In this document: positions 60,571 to 64,000 of the stretch, one piece after another
Layout of the letters: each line of letters starts with the position of its first letter
How positions within the stretch are numbered: position 1 is the first letter of the stretch
From: Bacteroidales bacterium UBA1309
GTDB taxonomy: Bacteria; Bacteroidota; Bacteroidia; Bacteroidales; Dysgonomonadaceae
Length of the DNA stretch: 64,000 nt
Direction: 5' to 3'
Assembly: GCA_002307185.1 (NCBI GenBank)
Contig: DBTT01000011.1
Span: 62,001 to 126,000 of the forward strand
Position numbers and translations under genes: made by a program
Notes under the pieces: generated by a model
Told to the model about the DNA's origin: nothing
What the model saw: the letters and a program-made list of their open reading frames with translations, nothing else
Databases searched by the model: none

Positions 60571-61086
60571 AATTGTAAAGTTTAGAAAGTAAAAAAACGT
60601 GTAATTTTTGAGCTTTGGCAAAAATAATATTTTTTTGAAGATTGGTGAAATTTTCCGGGATCTTTTTATTGTCATGCCATCCCGCCCTCCAGTTTTCGCT
60701 TAGAGCCTGCATCCCCAATCGATACCTTCTTGGTCCTTCACGCTGGCTTTAAGCTAACAATCAACGCCAGCAGAATCCATAGTCGCCTGAAATATTCTAT
60801 AGCGACATAAACAAGATCAGAGATTTATGAACAACCGCACAAAATAGAGCCTTAAAGAATCTTTCTAGATAACAGAAGCTTATTCACCAGCTAGTTATCA
60901 CCATACATTTAATAAGATTAGCCCAGACAAGATAGGAAAAACTTGGTTGACTAGGACAAAAAAGAGGGTGTCCGTATTCAATTACGAAACACCCTCCCAG
61001 TCAGATCATTTCCTCAATCTAGCATAAATACCCACAACGAGAACTACTTATAGACAGGGGAAAAGCCAACCTCTATTGACTAAATT
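60571..61086. other. intergenic region with the susD terminator
   Basis: 516 bp. The right part holds the terminator of the SusC/SusD transcript (60964-60996); the left part holds the -7 element of the 158-aa protein. A short dyad (GTCGC at 60782, GCGAC at 60803) is the only other structure noticed; no gene. Confidence 0.4.
60964..60996 (-). terminator. terminator of the SusC/SusD operon
   Basis: GAGGGTGT (60964-60971) pairs with ACACCCTC (60989-60996), with an inner GTA/TAC stem; on the minus strand it is followed by six T. It is about 90 bp past the susD stop. Confidence 0.85.
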
Positions 61087-62457
61087 TTACTCGTCCCACC
61101 AAACACTATCTGTGATTTTTACATTTTGGGGCATATTGGCACTGTTGTATAATCTCTCATCTTGAGGATAAGGCAAGCGCCTTGGAATAGTGCTAGTAAC
61201 TGCTCCTGTTGCAATAGTTAAGGAAGGATAACCCGTCCTTCTCCAATCAGAGAAGGTTTCCATTTGCAAGAAAGCACTAATATATTTTTGATTTATAATT
61301 TTCTCCAAAGTAATGGTTGAAGATGATAATTCTTGACTAGCAAACCAACTTGAATCAGACACACCTTCTCTATCCAACGAAGCCTTAAGCCCCGCATTGT
61401 AAGCTTCAGCAGCTCGAGAGGCATCTGATGACAAATAGACTTCAGCCTCAATAAATTTTAGTTCCGCATATGACATTAAATAAACAGGGCTGTTTGAGGA
61501 AGCGTAATTAGTTCCAATTCCAGAAGCCTCTGTGTTGTTCTCTCCTGAAGCTGAACCAACTTCACCATCAAAATAGACTGCTGCTCTCGGATCAACCTCT
61601 GTCGAGTCATTAACCGTTGTCGTGAGCAAACTAAGAAGGAAACTATTCGCAGCCACATAGCCAGACCTTTCTGTTACAAATTGGTACATTGGATTTGAAT
61701 TGCTGTAGGAAGAGCTGAATGTCACTTTAAAGTCGTCATCATTGCTAGTATATGCACTATCCAATACAGCTTTCACTTTAGTATAAGCATCCGCATCGAC
61801 CTTCGATAAATGTAAATAATATCTTGCTTTCAATGCATATGCTGTTTTTTTCCATTTTGTCAAATCACCACTATAGATCAAGTCTTCATCACCAGGTTCG
61901 TATAGACTTGAACTAGCATTAAGGTCCGTAATTGCATGATCTAAAAGAGAGAAAATGGAGTCGTAAACCGCTTCCTGAGTGTCATATTTTGACTTAGTCT
62001 GCCCACTTGCCCCATTAAAGGCATCCGAATACGGGATGTCGCCCCAAAGGTCAGTGGTGACACCTAAATGATAAGCCATCAAGACCTCACCAATACCTGC
62101 ATAATAAGGAGACTCTTCCTCTTCTGCTTTTTGTATCAAAATTTTTGTATTTATCATACCTGGCGAATACAAATTGTAACTCCATGCATTATTGACATCT
62201 GACTCCGAGATATTATAAATATCAATATCCGAAGATTGGCTTTGAAGACCTGCTATCTGCTGCGTCCATTGACATGGTATCCTGGCTAAATCACCACCTA
62301 AAACATAAGCTAGATTTACTTCTATGGGAGCGACTAACTGAGCCATCGCAACATCGGCTGGATTATTCGGATCAACATTCAATGATGAATCAATCCAACT
62401 TGAGCATGATGTAGAAAGGACAGAAAGTAGTACTATATATAAATTACGTATTTTCAT
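61087..62457 (-). CDS. susD: SusD/RagB-family outer-membrane lipoprotein
   Basis: SusD-like lipoprotein of 456 aa, the surface lid that helps a SusC transporter bind glycan or peptide. Lipobox LSTSC (Cys18) with the family start LNVDPNNPADV; typical helical TPR-like blocks (YYAGIGEVLMAYHLGVTTDLWGDIPYSDAF as the hallmark region, quoted only in part: TDLWGDIPYSDAF) and the C-terminal RRLPYPQDERLYNSANM (truncated). SusC lies 21 bp upstream. No sigma/anti-sigma or glycoside hydrolase is visible downstream, so the substrate is unknown. Confidence 0.94.
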   Translation of the reverse strand: MKIRNLYIVLLSVLSTSCSSWIDSSLNVDPNNPADVAMAQLVAPIEVNLAYVLGGDLARIPCQWTQQIAGLQSQSSDIDIYNISESDVNNAWSYNLYSPGMINTKILIQKAEEEESPYYAGIGEVLMAYHLGVTTDLWGDIPYSDAFNGASGQTKSKYDTQEAVYDSIFSLLDHAITDLNASSSLYEPGDEDLIYSGDLTKWKKTAYALKARYYLHLSKVDADAYTKVKAVLDSAYTSNDDDFKVTFSSSYSNSNPMYQFVTERSGYVAANSFLLSLLTTTVNDSTEVDPRAAVYFDGEVGSASGENNTEASGIGTNYASSNSPVYLMSYAELKFIEAEVYLSSDASRAAEAYNAGLKASLDREGVSDSSWFASQELSSSTITLEKIINQKYISAFLQMETFSDWRRTGYPSLTIATGAVTSTIPRRLPYPQDERLYNSANMPQNVKITDSVWWDE

Positions 62458-62478
62458 GACAATTCTGCTTTAATTAAA

Positions 62479-64000
62479 TTAAAAATCAAGTTTAATCCCA
62501 AAAACAAGAGATTTAGTATTGGGCATATTGAAATAGTCGAGACCTTGAGCATTGGTTGCACCCATAAGATTAGTTTCAGGGTCAATACCATCATAAGGAG
62601 TCGAAAGAAATAAATTACGACCCGTAGCAAAAACTTTGAGATTGTTCAATACAGGAGTTTTCGTATATCTGCCCAAATCGCAAGCGAACGTAACTTCCCT
62701 TAAACGAACCCAATCAGTCTTCTCTACAAATTGTTCTTGAGCAGGATTTGCCCCACCTCCAATATTTCTGTAATAGTATTCAGAATATGTAGTTTGAATA
62801 TCATTTGTACCCGAAGTAACGACGTTGTCATCTGAGTCAACATGACCCTTGACCCCACCAAAGACCACAGCGGTGCCTCTATTCTCTGTATCCTTTGAAG
62901 TACCAAAACCGATTGTACGGCCTTTAGTTCCATTCCACATAAGTCCGCCATGCTTGATATCAAGTTGGAAAGAAAAGGATAGGCCCTTATAAGATAACTG
63001 ATTGGTCAAGTTCAATGTCCATTTAGGGGAAACACTTCCCAATGACTTCATTGTATTATCTTTGATAGGATACCCATAGCCTGCAGAAGTTGTGACATCG
63101 TTGATGACAACATTGCCATCCGCATCCTTTACAAATCCGGTGCTATAGATACTTCCATAGGGCTCTCCTGCGACAACATTTATCGTGATACCGGTAAAAC
63201 CTCCCAATTCAATATTGTCTACACCTGAAGCCAAAGACAAAACTTTATTGTTGTTCTTCGCAAAATTACCCAACAGAGTCCAATTCCAATCAGGGGTCTT
63301 GATAGGGGTAATTGTCGCTGAGATTTCAACACCCTTATTTTCCATGGTTGCGGCATTCATATAAACTGAATTATAGCCACTTGACCCACTAATAGGAACT
63401 GGAAGTAGCAAATCTTTATTTTGATTATTGTAATAAGTAAAATCAAGACCTACACGGTTATTCAAAAACTTTAATTCCAAACCAACTTCCCTTGACACCA
63501 GTCTCTCTGGTTTCAGAGTAGCATTTCCAAGAGCGTTTGATATTTTAAAACCGGCAACATCGCCATCCCCAAAAGGAAACGAATCGCCGGTTGTCCATCC
63601 ATCGCCGGTTGTCGCCAATTCATACACATTGCTCAAACTATATGGCAATGGGTCATTGGCTATCTGAGCATAAGAAATTCTAAATTTACCATAGTTTAAA
63701 AATGTCAAAGCCTTAAACGGTTTTAACTCACTAAACACAAATCCCATACTTGTTGAAGGATAGAAAAAGTTGTTGTTATCCGCAGGTAAAGATGTAGACC
63801 ATTCATTCCTTCCAGTCATCCCCAAGAACAAGATGTCTTTATAGGACAATTCAAGATCTCCAAAAAAAGCAGCCGTCCTGTATTGAGTTATACTCTCACG
63901 AACCAATTGTGATGAAGTATTAGAGATTTGGTAGAAATTAGGTACAACAAAGCCTGTACCTTTCTCATAATACTGCTGGTAATATGAAGAATACATATTC
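62479..64000 (-). CDS. susC: SusC/RagA-family TonB-linked outer-membrane protein, partial
   Basis: C-terminal 507 residues of a SusC/RagA transporter; the frame is still open at the right edge, so the signal peptide, carboxypeptidase-like domain and plug are outside the window. The barrel features TGRNEWSTSLPADNNNFFYP, YELATTGDGW, NRVGLDFTYYNNQNKDLLL and the C-terminal ending LVFGIKLDF are typical. It forms a pair with the susD gene 21 bp downstream and depends on the Ton motor. Confidence 0.94.
   Translation of the reverse strand, partial: NMYSSYYQQYYEKGTGFVVPNFYQISNTSSQLVRESITQYRTAAFFGDLELSYKDILFLGMTGRNEWSTSLPADNNNFFYPSTSMGFVFSELKPFKALTFLNYGKFRISYAQIANDPLPYSLSNVYELATTGDGWTTGDSFPFGDGDVAGFKISNALGNATLKPERLVSREVGLELKFLNNRVGLDFTYYNNQNKDLLLPVPISGSSGYNSVYMNAATMENKGVEISATITPIKTPDWNWTLLGNFAKNNNKVLSLASGVDNIELGGFTGITINVVAGEPYGSIYSTGFVKDADGNVVINDVTTSAGYGYPIKDNTMKSLGSVSPKWTLNLTNQLSYKGLSFSFQLDIKHGGLMWNGTKGRTIGFGTSKDTENRGTAVVFGGVKGHVDSDDNVVTSGTNDIQTTYSEYYYRNIGGGANPAQEQFVEKTDWVRLREVTFACDLGRYTKTPVLNNLKVFATGRNLFLSTPYDGIDPETNLMGATNAQGLDYFNMPNTKSLVFGIKLDF

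Noticed and set aside
1..64000. tRNA, rRNA, CRISPR array or complete insertion sequence
   Set aside because: None was recognised on either strand when reading the sequence; short tRNA-like elements could have been missed.

Overview
This window is a chromosomal segment from an anaerobic-type member of the Bacteroidota, most likely order Bacteroidales. The signs are a SusC/SusD pair at the right edge, a T9SS-type C-terminal sorting domain on a secreted protein, an ExbB-ExbD-ExbD-TonB operon, the Bacteroidales-style ParA-ParB-DUF5683-LysM transglycosylase-Rel cluster, a ferredoxin-dependent 2-oxoacid oxidoreductase, and promoters of the Bacteroidetes type (TTG, 19-20 nt, TAnnTTTG) with almost no Shine-Dalgarno sequences. 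Family-level placement cannot be made from this window. No tRNA, rRNA, CRISPR array or intact insertion sequence was recognised.

Layout. 1-2000 (minus): 2-oxoacid:ferredoxin oxidoreductase operon (ferredoxin subunit, alpha, beta cut by the left edge). 2288-4057 (plus): ferritin and an orphan histidine kinase. 4662-12990 (minus): housekeeping block of secG, a TPR-like protein, lptE, a sigma-54 activator, glmM, a DHH phosphoesterase, comEC and rpe. 12991-21913: accessory island with two lipoproteins, a 5'-truncated GxxExxY gene remnant, a 1953-residue DUF4011/helicase/nuclease protein that looks like an anti-phage effector, and a small Bacteroidales protein. 21914-23607: DUF47 and PiT phosphate transporter. 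23610-25071: rlmH, exonuclease, low-MW phosphatase. Then aqpZ, mutY, rel, a five-LysM lytic transglycosylase, DUF5683, parB, parA, TPR, PstS-like, a small membrane protein, tonB, exbD, exbD, exbB and aspartate kinase (all minus except aqpZ). 42959-45746: a T9SS-exported DUF3500 protein followed by a HupE/UreJ permease. Then divergent ybaK/dagK, a siderophore-type TonB receptor, a glmS-purF operon, msrC, a candidate small RNA, an ABM-domain protein, a ppx-ppk-ppx polyphosphate cluster, a 21-bp degenerate repeat tract, an uncharacterised protein and a SusD/SusC pair.

Functional themes. Envelope energy and uptake (Ton motor, siderophore receptor, SusCD, LptE, SecG), phosphate and polyphosphate handling (DUF47-PiT, PstS-like, ppx-ppk-ppx), stringent response (Rel) and chromosome segregation (ParAB). 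The items most worth a second look are the small RNA at about 54876-54944 on the minus strand, supported by a full promoter and a terminator; the giant defence-like protein beside a decayed gene; the DUF3500-HupE pair joined by a perfect hairpin; and the heptad-coding 21-bp repeat tract at about 59730-59995.
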